Notes under the pieces: model-generated | Seen by the model: the letters and a program-made list of their open reading frames with translations, nothing else | The model's database searches: none | What the model was told of the DNA's origin: nothing | Position numbers and translations under genes: made by a program | Assembly (NCBI GenBank): GCA_001839685.1 | Contig: MLAK01000586.1 | Span: forward strand, 1-64,000 | Reading direction: 5' to 3' | DNA: 64,000 bases | Origin: Tritrichomonas foetus | Lineage: Eukaryota; Parabasalia; Tritrichomonadida; Tritrichomonadidae | Shown here: positions 19,201 through 28,408 of the stretch, in pieces | Numbering within the stretch: the first letter of the stretch is position 1 | How the letters are laid out: each line of letters opens with the position of its first letter

Positions 19201-20865
19201 GCGAAAAGAATAATCATTATCTAATTTTCTCCCTTCTTCAATTAATAACTTCTTTCTTTCCCAAGTAATTGCAGATGAAAAATCAGACATTCCTTCAATC
19301 AGAAACTTAGAATATTCGTCACAAATTTCATAATTGTTCGAATACTTACTCAAAATATCTAAAAATTGCATTTTCACATGATTTGAAGTATCATAAATTG
19401 ATTTAAACACAGAATAACTTAAAAGACCTTTAGAATGAATAATCTCAAGCCATAAACCTCGAATTGATTCAATTGCATTTTTGGAAAGCTTTCGAAGACG
19501 ATAAATATGATCATTAACTTCATCAGAAGAAGTTGATTGTCTAACAACGAGTAATTTTTTCATTTGAAAAAGAAAATATTTTTGGAAATAGTGCAAATCT
19601 TCAAATTGGTCAATTGTTTCAACCAAAGCGTTTAGGAACTCAGATTCAGCCGGAATGAAACAAACAACATGGGCAATTTTTAATAAAATGTTTTTATCGC
19701 GGAAATTCACTGCAAGAAAATGCAGAAATGATAAATCTATAATATAATCACAATTGTGTTCAACACCTAATTGAAGATATGGGAAAATTTGATAAATGTT
19801 TTCAAAGCGGGCTGATGCAAAATGAGCTTGTAGCTCTTCTTCTGTGAATAGGACATCGTGGACTGATAAGAAATCAATGATTTTGGCATTTCGTTTTTTG
19901 ATGAAAAATCCATAAATTGGAATAAATACAATCAGTAAAACTAGTGGTAAAATACATACTATACTCATTGGAAAAGCATCCAATAAAATAACTTTAAATG
20001 AAAAAAATAATGACATAAAAGTTAAATAAAACAGTACACAAGAAATAGAGAAATTAATCGAAGTATGAAAAAAAGGATACATTTGCATAATTAAAAATGT
20101 CATTAAATCGATCATACATATAATAAATGTAAACACAAATTGACACCATTGTGGCAATCTTGAAAAAATTGGTCCAAGAGGTGTTAAGCTACCAATAGTT
20201 ACAAAAATTGTGTGAATTGTTGGCGTCCACTCAATTAAATAACACGGAACAATTACAGTTGAATAAACTTTGAATTGAATTCCAACAAGAGTCATATAAT
20301 ATAAACTAATGAAAATAATAATATATATAATAAAGAATATATAATTTGCAGGAGTTCCATAATCAAGAACATCCAAAAAACTTCGCGCTAGAAATGATGA
20401 AGAAATTGGTAAAACAGCAGGAATTACAATTATGTATAGAAATCGTGTAATTTTTACATGTGATTTCTGAAAAGAACGAGTTTTAAAATACTTGAACGAT
20501 AGAAATGCTCCCCACAATAATAAAATTGCGGAAAAAATAATTCCGCAAATGTAGTAAATAAGCGCATTATTGTAATGGTGAATTCTAAGGTCAATGAAAA
20601 CACTAAAAATTTCTACCACTGGTGTCATTTTTGGCCAAATATGTTTCGATGTAAGGAAAAACGAGCCGATAATCGTCTGCAAAATGAATAAAACATATTG
20701 CGCGTTATAAATCTGCGGATTGATTTTGCCATTAACTGTGATGTCTTGCAGGAGCGGAAATAAAAAATGATCGTTACTTGAAAGGGCCATATTTTCTTCG
20801 TGAGAAAGAGTCAGTGATTGCCTAGAAGATCTAGGTGCCACTTTTGCGGCGATTATTACGTCCAT
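16204..20865 (-). CDS. PAS-linked class III adenylate-cyclase-like membrane protein, probably inactive
   Basis: 1553 aa from the first ATG; the frame also opens at a GTG 51 bases upstream. About eight membrane segments occupy residues 35-345, a soluble helical region follows to about 650, and four further segments lie near 655, 870, 935 and 1150. A PAS domain (about 1195-1325, GVCSVSSVGIIETVNTSF) precedes a class III cyclase domain (about 1362-1548). This layout is typical of the large trichomonad cyclase family. Key catalytic positions are changed. The first metal Asp (F-A-D-I-x-G-F) is Q1376 in IIQISGF. The second metal site (K-T-I-G-D) reads LTMEN with N1421. The G-D-x-V-N-x-A-x-R block reads YGKPYEYSLLSIMEA, without the Asn/Arg pair. 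It probably acts as a sensor or partner rather than a cyclase. It is divergent from the subtilisin gene. Confidence 0.85.
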   Translation of the reverse strand: MDVIIAAKVAPRSSRQSLTLSHEENMALSSNDHFLFPLLQDITVNGKINPQIYNAQYVLFILQTIIGSFFLTSKHIWPKMTPVVEIFSVFIDLRIHHYNNALIYYICGIIFSAILLLWGAFLSFKYFKTRSFQKSHVKITRFLYIIVIPAVLPISSSFLARSFLDVLDYGTPANYIFFIIYIIIFISLYYMTLVGIQFKVYSTVIVPCYLIEWTPTIHTIFVTIGSLTPLGPIFSRLPQWCQFVFTFIICMIDLMTFLIMQMYPFFHTSINFSISCVLFYLTFMSLFFSFKVILLDAFPMSIVCILPLVLLIVFIPIYGFFIKKRNAKIIDFLSVHDVLFTEEELQAHFASARFENIYQIFPYLQLGVEHNCDYIIDLSFLHFLAVNFRDKNILLKIAHVVCFIPAESEFLNALVETIDQFEDLHYFQKYFLFQMKKLLVVRQSTSSDEVNDHIYRLRKLSKNAIESIRGLWLEIIHSKGLLSYSVFKSIYDTSNHVKMQFLDILSKYSNNYEICDEYSKFLIEGMSDFSSAITWERKKLLIEEGRKLDNDYSFRSFVNTFPHYLTKRIMDMKGHFIMNGDPTHYEVTAAPLLVKEESTLMDGEYIDENAELMDETISFGRIRISIQSAFSKATFKKLKSVEYLLYAQTLFVILLFIINMLFLPSTNDDSVFLLETVQYLSETTINFLLGAYYHSIQICVDEFQYSVYYLKDSIPISDTDVKKIHSLMNNSLVTIEAVENGRNYFDLFLEKLSQSSKFVHLRSFFNEQRLSMPFYEFYLVNNIIENMSIKQIVAYIFSESQRVAAHQYNDPMAWQTDDRSTIVFNSLLVSRELEDIRMKLIKLWDDIGNSQKTANLAIGILMSLAVFIIFIPFQIMSIYRLYKEVYEIVGMLQKMKPEIINTSLLPIQLHQMPQPLAKGSYLSVVQNSYIFIVLFILGIFSAILPAILLFFTPYINYLYMNDVKDYLFWHLLSSSRLISAIMSVSSLFLNLVVTPDENQTLYMLFNESIKIHLETHMRLLYGDETSGTIIGAEKGLNEFHFLDTCNQTVHNTSAFIDYVKCVSIDRAISYMQYLFMKMINKISPPADALNEATYSDFVVLLELRIIQAVRAYQVLIVDYVNDNVEFVDTTILAISIIGIIVTLIFLILLFFSLRYLHLTFEGIKQMIRFLPPEEIINSPQLMSLILDETMTNTETMTKSQAILASTRNGVCSVSSVGIIETVNTSFVKITGYPQEQALGQPFTSLFSHTPSPEYQTDHVAGLQQLNHALELMRNGNGKVAESFFMHCQLESGKVITVQLYVIACEDTENRRKNGAFLIMMRDLSEDDKQKRQAHDVKKKSEILIRQIVPPEVYRVIRMATGSTLFSSKKATIIIIQISGFLEMVNSRLPQAVVGIMGTFFDRFAEIATQYPAVHEILTMENNFIACCGLFDFQEQPNDQATQAVLFALDILDSLPALNKDCDSSLNLKFALNHGGPLFGSVLDSSAPQFCVYGKPYEYSLLSIMEAKENVVEVSQSVRDLIFTDTDKFSIKQSFYPNKITQIYELYDVTRPNA

Positions 20866-21188
20866 CCTGTCGGGGAAGTTCGAAAAAATCGCCTTTTTTG
20901 GATTCTTGGATTTCACCTTTTATTGACCAATTTTATACTTTTTCTGTAATGTTTCTTCGAACTTTTAACTTTTTGTGCGAGTCACAGAAAAAATATATTT
21001 CTGAGAGTGTTTTCAAGTTTTAAATAGGCAAACGTTAATACCGGTAATGTTTTCAATTGATAAAAGTAACTGAATTTCTATCAAAAAAGGTTATTTCATG
21101 TATCTGGTGTATTAAAAATTCATTGATATTCCAGTTTTTCTGAAGAATCAAGAATAGCGTTTCTTTGATTAATTGGTCAACCGATAAA
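20866..21188. other. divergent promoter region
   Basis: 323 bp between the cyclase-like and subtilisin genes, A/T-rich, with no clear initiator close to either ATG. No gene. Confidence 0.5.
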
Positions 21189-24100
21189 ATGCTCATAGCC
21201 ATCCTGTCCATTGTTGTTGGCAATTTTGACGATTATATCCTTCGAAACGGTCGAGTATTGAGTCCACAGTCACCTGTGGTTTTAGAAAACATTGATTTCG
21301 GATGGTTTTTTATTCACATTACGAAACCAATTGATTTTAGGAAAATAGAGGCACTCATCAACACAACAATTCCAACTGCATCAATTATTAATCAAAAATG
21401 GATTCATCTCTTTCTTACAAAAAATCAACATCAAATTTTATCAAAACATTTTTATTTGACGCCAGTTGTTGAATCAGACAAAATGTATGGCAGTAGTCTT
21501 GATGAAAATAATAAAAAAGACTCAAGCTCAAAAAATAATATGAATACAATTCCACTTTTAGAAGAGTTTCCAAAAACCAGCGAAAACAAAGATTTCAAAG
21601 ATTTTGTTAATGAAAATCATGAATTAAAATCATCACCAAGTTATTTAATTCACGCAAATAATGAATATTTTAATCATTCAAATATGACTGAATATTATAC
21701 AGATTTTTATATTTCTGATAAGCTTCCTGATTTATCGGATCCCTCAATTCTCTCAGTAGAACCTTTCAATGGCCCAGAGTTGCTAAACAGATGGGCAGTA
21801 GGTGCGATTCAATCAGAAGAGCAGTTTTTGGTTTATAATGAAAATTCATTAATTACAAATAGACCAATTCATGAACGTGGTATAAAAGGTGATAATGTAG
21901 TTGTTACAATCATTGATAGTGGTGTAGACACTCGTCTGTGTTATTTTAAAGATGAAAATCGAAAAGTTCCATTTAATACAGATGATTTAGATCATCGAAA
22001 AATTGTCCGATATGAAGCTCTTGCTGACACAACAGATGCTAATGCTGGACATGGAACACACGTAGTTGGAACATTAACAGGAAATGCCCTTTGTGAAAAC
22101 TGCAGTGCTGCTTTATATAATGGACATGCACCAAATAGTAAAATATTTATGGTTGATGCTGGTTTAGTTCAAGATCCAACATCACTGGTTCCTAATTTAG
22201 ATTATATGAAAGTTTTATATAAAGCTAAACAATTTCATTCTAAAATTATGTCAAATAGTTGGGGATTCCCTCCTTCAAAAATTGGATTTATGCACCTTTA
22301 TGATACAATAGCTTATGAAAATCCAGATATATTAATGGTTTTTGGTGCAGGAAACACAAAAAAGATGTTTGATATGTATACTCCAGCAAATTCAAAAAAC
22401 TGCTTAGCAGTTGGTGGCACATCAAATTCATATTTAGCTGACCTTGAAAAAAATTCTGATGATAATTACGTTTTGATCCATAAAAGGAAAAAATATAAGA
22501 TTTCACCTGCTCCATGGTCAGAATCCCTTTTTAGCTTACTGAAAGAGGATCCTCTTCCGAACTTCCGGAATTTAATTGTTACTCATGTTAATCTTGGATG
22601 TAGTAAAGACAAGGTTTTTATTCCTCCAATTTCTGGGTCAATTTGTGAACATATTGAAATAGCACAAACGTATAATTGTTCAGCAGCCATTATTCCTAAT
22701 ATATCTCATGTTAAGTCATTAGTTTGCACGGAGAAAAAAGAAATAAAAATTCCAATTTTTTACGCTGATTTGAATGTCTTGAAACTTCTGAAATCTAATC
22801 AAAAAGTATCAATTGATTTTAAAATAGAGCGATCGATTAATTATTCGATTTCAAAATTCAATAGTGGAGGTCCAAGTGATACAGGATTACTGAAACCTGA
22901 TTTAATGGCACCTGGTGCTGATATTCGATCAGCATATTCATCATCTGGAGAAGCTAAAAAATGTCATGCATCTTCTGTTTTACGTAAATATGGAACATCA
23001 ATGGCAGTTCCAGCAATTTCTGCAGCTGCTGCAATGATTTTACAATATTTTAGAGATGGATTTTTCCCCTATTTTTTGACGCCAAGTGCAGCATTAATGA
23101 AAGCAATGTTGATAAACTGTGCTGGTCCAAGAAATAAAGCGCCTGATAATCATGCTGGATATGGCGTAATTCATTTAGACACTATCCTTGCATTTCCCGA
23201 AAGTAATTTTAGAATTCTGATTGCAGAATGGGTTCCTATTACTGAAAACACAATGGTTAGTGCAAAGTTTAAAGTTAAGAAAAGTGGTGATCCCCTTTGT
23301 ATAACTTTAACATGGGATGATCCACCGATTTCTGTTGAATCCGAATTACCTCTTTTTGCTGATCTTGATCTTATTCTTATAACACCAAATAGTAAAACTA
23401 TTATTGATGATAATGTAAGAATAACATCAAAAAGGATTTTCATACCAAAAGCTGAGAGAGGTGAATACACAATCCAAGTCTTTTGTCCAGTTTTATATAA
23501 AGAAAATGTTGTTATTAAGTTTGCTGTTGTTGCTTCAGGAAACTTCAAAAAATCGAATTTCTTAAAATTCCAAAAAAATGTTTTCGATCGAAAAATTTGT
23601 TACATTGGAAAAACTGGTTATGGTTGTGAACATGAAGTCTTTTTCTTACCATCGAGTGCAGTTTTACAACCCAGAAAATTAACGCATTTCATGCTGGCTC
23701 TTCCATCATTGAATAATTCGACTTATTTGTTAATATTTGTTAAAATTCCAAATTTTGGACAAAAACAGTTAACTCAAATAGAAATTTCTTTGATGCAAAC
23801 GGCAAAATATGGAGGCACTCTAATCCATTTCGAAAAAATTAAGCAAGCAGAAAGCACTTATACAATTGATCGAATTCATTTTCTTCAGAATCAAGGTGGT
23901 ATTATCTATATCTCTCTTTTTGAAGCAACTGAGCACCAAACTGAAGTAACCATTACTACATCTCTTGTTTCTGTGAATCAAAAAGGCACAATTCTCAAAA
24001 TTAATGATTATAAACCTCAACAAGTCGACTATGATAAAATTAGAGTAAAGATGACTTATAAACCTGCACCATCTAAAAGACCAAGACCAACAACAGATTA

Positions 24101-24329
24101 TAAAGTTGAAGATTTATCTGATAACCTTGATCTAACAAGTGAGACTATCAAATTTTTTGTATTGGTGATTGGATCACTTTTCTTTTTGACTTACTCATGT
24201 TTTTCACTTTTTGAAACTGATGAAAATGATATGGATTTGCCAAGTTGTGATGAAGAAGAATTTAGTAATGCATTTTTTGAAGAGGTTGAATCAAGTGGAA
24301 ATCCTAATATAGAGTTAGATTTTATTTGA
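21189..24329 (+). CDS. membrane-anchored subtilisin-like serine peptidase (S8)
   Basis: 1046 aa from the ATG; an upstream TTG adds 8 residues that would bury the signal peptide. MLIAILSIVVG is a clean signal sequence. A propeptide-like region of about 230 residues leads to the S8 domain: D243 (IIDSGVD), H288 (AGHGTHVVG), oxyanion N389 (FGAGN) and S604 (YGTSMAVP), all intact. An insertion between N389 and S604 (about residues 440-550, Cys-rich) resembles a PA subdomain. After the catalytic domain come beta-rich segments, one membrane helix (about 987-1008) and an acidic cytosolic tail of some 38 residues. Trichomonads have several such peptidases, some of which process surface adhesion proteins. 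A surface or secretory-pathway location is inferred. Substrates are unknown. Confidence 0.93.
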   Translation: MLIAILSIVVGNFDDYILRNGRVLSPQSPVVLENIDFGWFFIHITKPIDFRKIEALINTTIPTASIINQKWIHLFLTKNQHQILSKHFYLTPVVESDKMYGSSLDENNKKDSSSKNNMNTIPLLEEFPKTSENKDFKDFVNENHELKSSPSYLIHANNEYFNHSNMTEYYTDFYISDKLPDLSDPSILSVEPFNGPELLNRWAVGAIQSEEQFLVYNENSLITNRPIHERGIKGDNVVVTIIDSGVDTRLCYFKDENRKVPFNTDDLDHRKIVRYEALADTTDANAGHGTHVVGTLTGNALCENCSAALYNGHAPNSKIFMVDAGLVQDPTSLVPNLDYMKVLYKAKQFHSKIMSNSWGFPPSKIGFMHLYDTIAYENPDILMVFGAGNTKKMFDMYTPANSKNCLAVGGTSNSYLADLEKNSDDNYVLIHKRKKYKISPAPWSESLFSLLKEDPLPNFRNLIVTHVNLGCSKDKVFIPPISGSICEHIEIAQTYNCSAAIIPNISHVKSLVCTEKKEIKIPIFYADLNVLKLLKSNQKVSIDFKIERSINYSISKFNSGGPSDTGLLKPDLMAPGADIRSAYSSSGEAKKCHASSVLRKYGTSMAVPAISAAAAMILQYFRDGFFPYFLTPSAALMKAMLINCAGPRNKAPDNHAGYGVIHLDTILAFPESNFRILIAEWVPITENTMVSAKFKVKKSGDPLCITLTWDDPPISVESELPLFADLDLILITPNSKTIIDDNVRITSKRIFIPKAERGEYTIQVFCPVLYKENVVIKFAVVASGNFKKSNFLKFQKNVFDRKICYIGKTGYGCEHEVFFLPSSAVLQPRKLTHFMLALPSLNNSTYLLIFVKIPNFGQKQLTQIEISLMQTAKYGGTLIHFEKIKQAESTYTIDRIHFLQNQGGIIYISLFEATEHQTEVTITTSLVSVNQKGTILKINDYKPQQVDYDKIRVKMTYKPAPSKRPRPTTDYKVEDLSDNLDLTSETIKFFVLVIGSLFFLTYSCFSLFETDENDMDLPSCDEEEFSNAFFEEVESSGNPNIELDFI

Positions 24330-24843
24330 TATCATATATTCTATCCAATTTTTCGGGAATTGAATTTCAAATTTGTTTTTTTGATCATCAATTCTTTGTT
24401 ATGTATTATTTTATAATAAAGCGGATATATACTGTTTCATTTACTTCTTTATTTATGTTCTTTATTTACTATAAGAACTGGTTAATATATTTATATTTTT
24501 CTAATATTTATGATTTCACACTCCAAAAAATATACTGTAATTAATAACGCATGGGTTTTTACAAAGATCATTCCAATCTTTCATATATCAATAAATTTGT
24601 CCCAAAAATTAGAATTCATAATTTCAACTAGTTTCCCTTTCTGCTGGTTTGGGAAGCTAATCATTTTTGGTCCTTAATCTTCCAATTCCAACCAACAATA
24701 AATATGGAATAGCGGTGAGATTAACTCAAATTCGGATATTGTTAACAGTTATTAAATCATTTTTAAGTCTTGGTTTAATTTTCTGGAATTATCTATTTTA
24801 TTATCAAATATTAGAATATTGAATTATGTGTTAATGATAAATA
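24330..24843. other. intergenic region up to mariner end
   Basis: 3' flank of the subtilisin gene, A/T-rich. A 72-codon Phe/Tyr-rich frame directly after the stop is compositional. No gene. Confidence 0.5.
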
Positions 24844-24845
24844 TA

Positions 24846-24872
24846 GGGTGTCCGGTAATGTGATGTCACTAA
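24846..24872 (+). repeat. mariner left inverted repeat
   Basis: Pairs inversely with 26105-26131; identical in the first 10 and last 12 bases. Confidence 0.85.
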
Positions 24873-24919
24873 GTATAATAAAGTCATTTCTAATAAGTCA
24901 TTTTTTATTGATAAGTATT

Positions 24920-25930
24920 TCAAAATATGTAGTCTCCATTGGCATCAATAACTTTTTTCAGTCTATTTTGCCATTCTGCAAAAACTGAAAACAAAGTTTC
25001 CGATGGAATTTCATTGAAAATTTGGACTATTGTTTGAATCAAATGGCTTGGTGATTCAAAAACAATTCCTTTAACTTTTTCTTTAATAGTTCCAAATAAA
25101 AAAAAGTCGCTAGGCGCCAAATCAGGTGAATATGCCGGATGTGGAACTGATTCTAGTGAGCTTTCATTTATATATTTTTTGACAATTTTTGCCACATGAG
25201 GCTTTGCATTGTCATAATGAACAAATAATTTTTTATAATTATTCGAGTTTTTAAACTCAACAATTTTTGACATAATGGCTGTAATATAATATGCAGCATT
25301 AAACTTTTCATTTGGCGGCAAAACATCAATATGAATTATCCCATGAGGGTTCCAAAATACAGTCACCATAAATTTAGTGATCTGAAACCCTGGATTTTGA
25401 ATAGTTGGGATTACTGAGTTTTCAGGAATCCATTGTGTATTGAAATCAGTCTTGGAATAAAACCAAGACTCATCTCCTGTTATTAAAAAGGTGAAATTAG
25501 TTTTTTGTTCTGCATTCAAAATTTTAAGAAGTTTTTTTGCCAATAAAACTCTATTGGCCTTTTGATTTTCTGTTAGAATATGTGGCACCCATCGAAGATG
25601 CACATGTTTATACATTAATTTTGATGTTAAACGATCATAAATTGTCGATTTTGGTTCACCTAAAACATTAGCAATATATCGACACGATGAATGTGGAAAT
25701 TCGGTTAAAACATCTAAAATTTTCCAGTCAAGAATATCATAACTTTGGCACTTTTTCTCTTTTTTCACAGGCTGTGTGTTTTGACTTCTGTTCAGTTCTG
25801 CCATGACTCGGTAGATTTGTCTTTGAGACAAACATTTTTCTTTCAAGACACTCTTCATTTCTTCATATATTTCTTTGCCCCTTTTTCCTTCAAGCTGCAG
25901 AAAAGTTATGATTGAATGTTGATCAATCAT
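24920..25930 (-). CDS. mariner transposase (D-D34-D)
   Basis: 336 aa, full length for a mariner transposase. The N-terminal 110 residues hold two helix-turn-helix units (LEGKRGKEIYEEM... and ILDVLTEFPHSSCRYIANVLG). The linker contains the family signature WVPHILTENQ. Catalytic residues are D153 (TGDESWF), D240 (VHYDNAKPH) and D275 (YSPDLAPSDFFLF), with 34 residues between the last two, as in true mariners and unlike Tc1 (D34E). No stop or frameshift interrupts it, so the copy may still be active. Expression probably depends on a promoter in the short 5' part of the element. Confidence 0.96.
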   Translation of the reverse strand: MIDQHSIITFLQLEGKRGKEIYEEMKSVLKEKCLSQRQIYRVMAELNRSQNTQPVKKEKKCQSYDILDWKILDVLTEFPHSSCRYIANVLGEPKSTIYDRLTSKLMYKHVHLRWVPHILTENQKANRVLLAKKLLKILNAEQKTNFTFLITGDESWFYSKTDFNTQWIPENSVIPTIQNPGFQITKFMVTVFWNPHGIIHIDVLPPNEKFNAAYYITAIMSKIVEFKNSNNYKKLFVHYDNAKPHVAKIVKKYINESSLESVPHPAYSPDLAPSDFFLFGTIKEKVKGIVFESPSHLIQTIVQIFNEIPSETLFSVFAEWQNRLKKVIDANGDYIF

Positions 25931-26104
25931 TTTTTAATAAACGTGCATCGTGTACGTTTATAAATTATTCTTTTTTTTTATGAAAAAGATTCTTTATCTC
26001 TATTTTCAGTCAAGAGAAAAAAAAATTGTTTTCAAAATTTTTATGTTAACATTGCATAGTTTATTATTTATAAATATAATGTATTGATTTCACTTCTAAT
26101 GTGG

Positions 26105-26131
26105 GTAGTGACATCACGCCTCCGGACACCC
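26105..26131 (-). repeat. mariner right inverted repeat
   Basis: Inverse partner of 24846-24872. Confidence 0.85.
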
Positions 26132-26941
26132 TATACATTCAAACAAAAAATAAAACAAATATCAGAATCCAGATTAGAAACCAAGAAGTGTAAAAAGCAC
26201 ACAAATGCAAAAGCAGAATTTCATACTTTATTTTGCGAACCTCAAAGAGGCAGAAATGTAAACATCATAATAATGCACATACTTTCATCACAAAAAGATA
26301 AAAAAGCTCTAACAAGAATGCAATCTTAAAAATTCAAGTTAAAAATAGCCAGAGCCCAAATAAGTTTCTTGGCTGAATCGAAAACATTATAAATTTGTTC
26401 TCCAACCAAATGCACAACAAAGTCACCCATACCTTACAATTTGGTGTACATCAAAAGCGAACCATTCATATGTATACATTCATATCCGATTTTCAAAAAC
26501 CTGGTTTCTCATCAAGTCAGAACAACAAATAAATAGTTTTGACCAAAACATCCAAAATGCAAAAATGTTTCACGAATCGTTTGAGTAAATATACTCAAAT
26601 GAAATCAAAAACGTCAGCACCAGTTTGTCAAAACATCAAAGCTGAATTCAATCACCAAATTAGAAACAAAACTTAATCCCAAAATTCAATCACCAAATTA
26701 GAAACAAGCCATGGCATCATTTTCAAAAAAAAGTCAATCATAAAGATTACAAATTCACATACATGAATGTGAAACCAAAAAAGGACAAATGATATTGAAG
26801 AGTCATATGCAGGCCCAATATATGTATGTGAGTCATATGCGGGCTCAAAACGTGACTGAAAGAAAAAATGAGAAGCCCCTTTAGAAGTAGCACAAAAGAA
26901 GAAATACACAAAAAAACATATGACAGCTTTTGTTCTGTTTC
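26132..26941. other. intergenic region with short repeats
   Basis: About 800 bp downstream of the RRM gene. It holds two identical 25-base units at 26645-26669 and 26683-26707, and two near-identical 15-base units GAGTCATATGCRGGC at 26800-26814 and 26830-26844. No gene seen. The sequence is richer in C and A than other spacers. Confidence 0.55.
26645..26707. repeat. 25-bp direct repeat, two copies
   Basis: Copies begin AATTCAATCACCAAATTAGA at 26645 and 26683, 38 bases apart, identical over 25 bases. Confidence 0.8.
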
Positions 26942-28036
26942 TCACTTCAACGGGTGAAGCACGCCATCAGATCCTTGGAACTTCTCATTAGACAAAAATC
27001 CTCCTTGTGTAGATGGTGGTGTTGGTTGGGGCACTTGTGGTGCTTGTTGTTGGGTCTGTGGCTGCTGCTGCTGTTGTTGTTGTTGTGGAGGCTGTACACT
27101 TCCAGGGAAAGGATAAGGAAACATCGGTGGAAGCATTGAACCTGATGGTGGTTGATTACTACTTGTTGTTGTTGAAGAGTTCGTAGTGGTTGTTGTAGAA
27201 GCAGCAGTGGCAGATCCACCATTTGCAAAAGAAGCAGAAGGCGCTAAGGCTGGTGGCATGGATGGAGGCATTCCTGGAATCATTCCAGGCGGTGGCAAGG
27301 CGTAACCGTAATTTTGAGGTGGAGGGGCAGTTCCTGGCTGTCCAGCAGGTGGTGGAGCTCCTGGTTGGGCAGGTGGCATCCCCGGTGGTGGAGCTCCCCC
27401 AGCCGCTGCATATTGGGCCCATTGCTGTTGCATCATCAGATATTGCATAAAAACTGGATTGAAAGCCGGTGGAACTCCGTAAGGTGAGGCTGCTGGATTC
27501 GATGGATCATCGCCACCATGATGGCTTCCTCCTCGTCTCTTCCTTTCACGCGAAAAATCTTCATCGCTATAATCAGAATCATTTGAGCGTCGTCGTGAAG
27601 GACTTCTATCACGCTTGTCTCTTCTGTCTCTATCTCGGTGTTTTCGGTCTCGATCAGATTTTCCGCGGGATGAGCCGGACTTGCCGTAACGGCTATGACC
27701 GTGCTTTTTATCGTCGTAGTCATCGTCTGAAACATATTCAACGGCAACTTCTTGGTCTGGGTCATCTTTATCTTTGCGGTTTTCGGCCCATCGAACGACG
27801 ACCTGGCGGCCTTTAACGTAGGTGTTGTGAACCTCTTTGATTGAGTCCTCGCACTGTTCAGTAGTTTTAAAGGTGATAAAACCGATTCCCTGGAGGCGCT
27901 TTTTACTCTTCGGAAAATATGAGCGAATGATGCTGTCTTTATGACTGAATAAGTTAAGAATTTCTTGTTCGGTGAGCTCGTAAGGAAGATTTCCTACAAA
28001 TACGGTATTATAAGGCTGAATACGAATATGTCCCAT
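26942..28036 (-). CDS. RRM/RS-domain RNA-binding protein with Pro/Gln-rich tail
   Basis: 364 aa from the ATG; a TTG precedes it directly. An RNA-recognition motif spans residues 10-86 with RNP2 VFVGNL (12-17) and RNP1 QGIGFITF (49-56). An acidic DDDYDD linker leads to an Arg/Asp/Ser-rich region (about 110-175) with RDRDRRDKRDRSPSRRR, typical of SR-type splicing or mRNA-processing factors. The remainder is Pro/Ala/Gly-rich with a polyQ run (QQQQQQQQ) near residue 320. A nuclear role in mRNA processing is likely from the family; the precise factor cannot be named. Its GC content is visibly higher than neighbouring genes because of the Pro/Gly/Ala tail. Confidence 0.9.
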   Translation of the reverse strand: MGHIRIQPYNTVFVGNLPYELTEQEILNLFSHKDSIIRSYFPKSKKRLQGIGFITFKTTEQCEDSIKEVHNTYVKGRQVVVRWAENRKDKDDPDQEVAVEYVSDDDYDDKKHGHSRYGKSGSSRGKSDRDRKHRDRDRRDKRDRSPSRRRSNDSDYSDEDFSRERKRRGGSHHGGDDPSNPAASPYGVPPAFNPVFMQYLMMQQQWAQYAAAGGAPPPGMPPAQPGAPPPAGQPGTAPPPQNYGYALPPPGMIPGMPPSMPPALAPSASFANGGSATAASTTTTTNSSTTTSSNQPPSGSMLPPMFPYPFPGSVQPPQQQQQQQQPQTQQQAPQVPQPTPPSTQGGFLSNEKFQGSDGVLHPLK

Positions 28037-28408
28037 CAAAAAAAAATGGATGACCGATTATGACAATTGAACTTTTTGACCATTATTTCTTTTGATAAAC
28101 TTTTTCAAACAATAAAGTAAAATAGATGATAAGCATGAACTTTTTGTGATAAAATTCAAAACACTTTCAATGTCATTTTTTTCAATGTTTGATTTCGAAA
28201 TAAGGTTTTATCGTTATGGCATAGTTTCTTTTTCACGACAAATAAAAATCATTTTCAACTTAGCTATGAAATATTGTTAAAGTCAATATTATACTTTATG
28301 TTAATATTTAAATGAACAATTTGTAATATGTGGATGAATATGTTAGAGAGACTTTCGTGATAAAGCATGAAATAAAGAAAAAAGAATACGCACAGAATGG
28401 TATTTTAG
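28037..28408. other. intergenic region, no gene seen
   Basis: 372 A/T-rich bases between two minus-strand genes. Confidence 0.5.

Larger units (their letters stand above)
24846..26131. mobile_element. complete mariner transposon, 1286 bp
   Basis: Ends read GGGTGTCCGG on the left (24846) and, on the minus strand, on the right (26131). The inverted repeat is about 26 bp, differing only in a central 4-5 base block before GTGATGTCACTA. Both ends are flanked by TA (24844-24845, 26132-26133), the Tc1/mariner target duplication. The single gene is an intact D34D transposase. Size, ends and protein fit the mariner elements known from trichomonads (Tvmar1 type). Confidence 0.93.
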
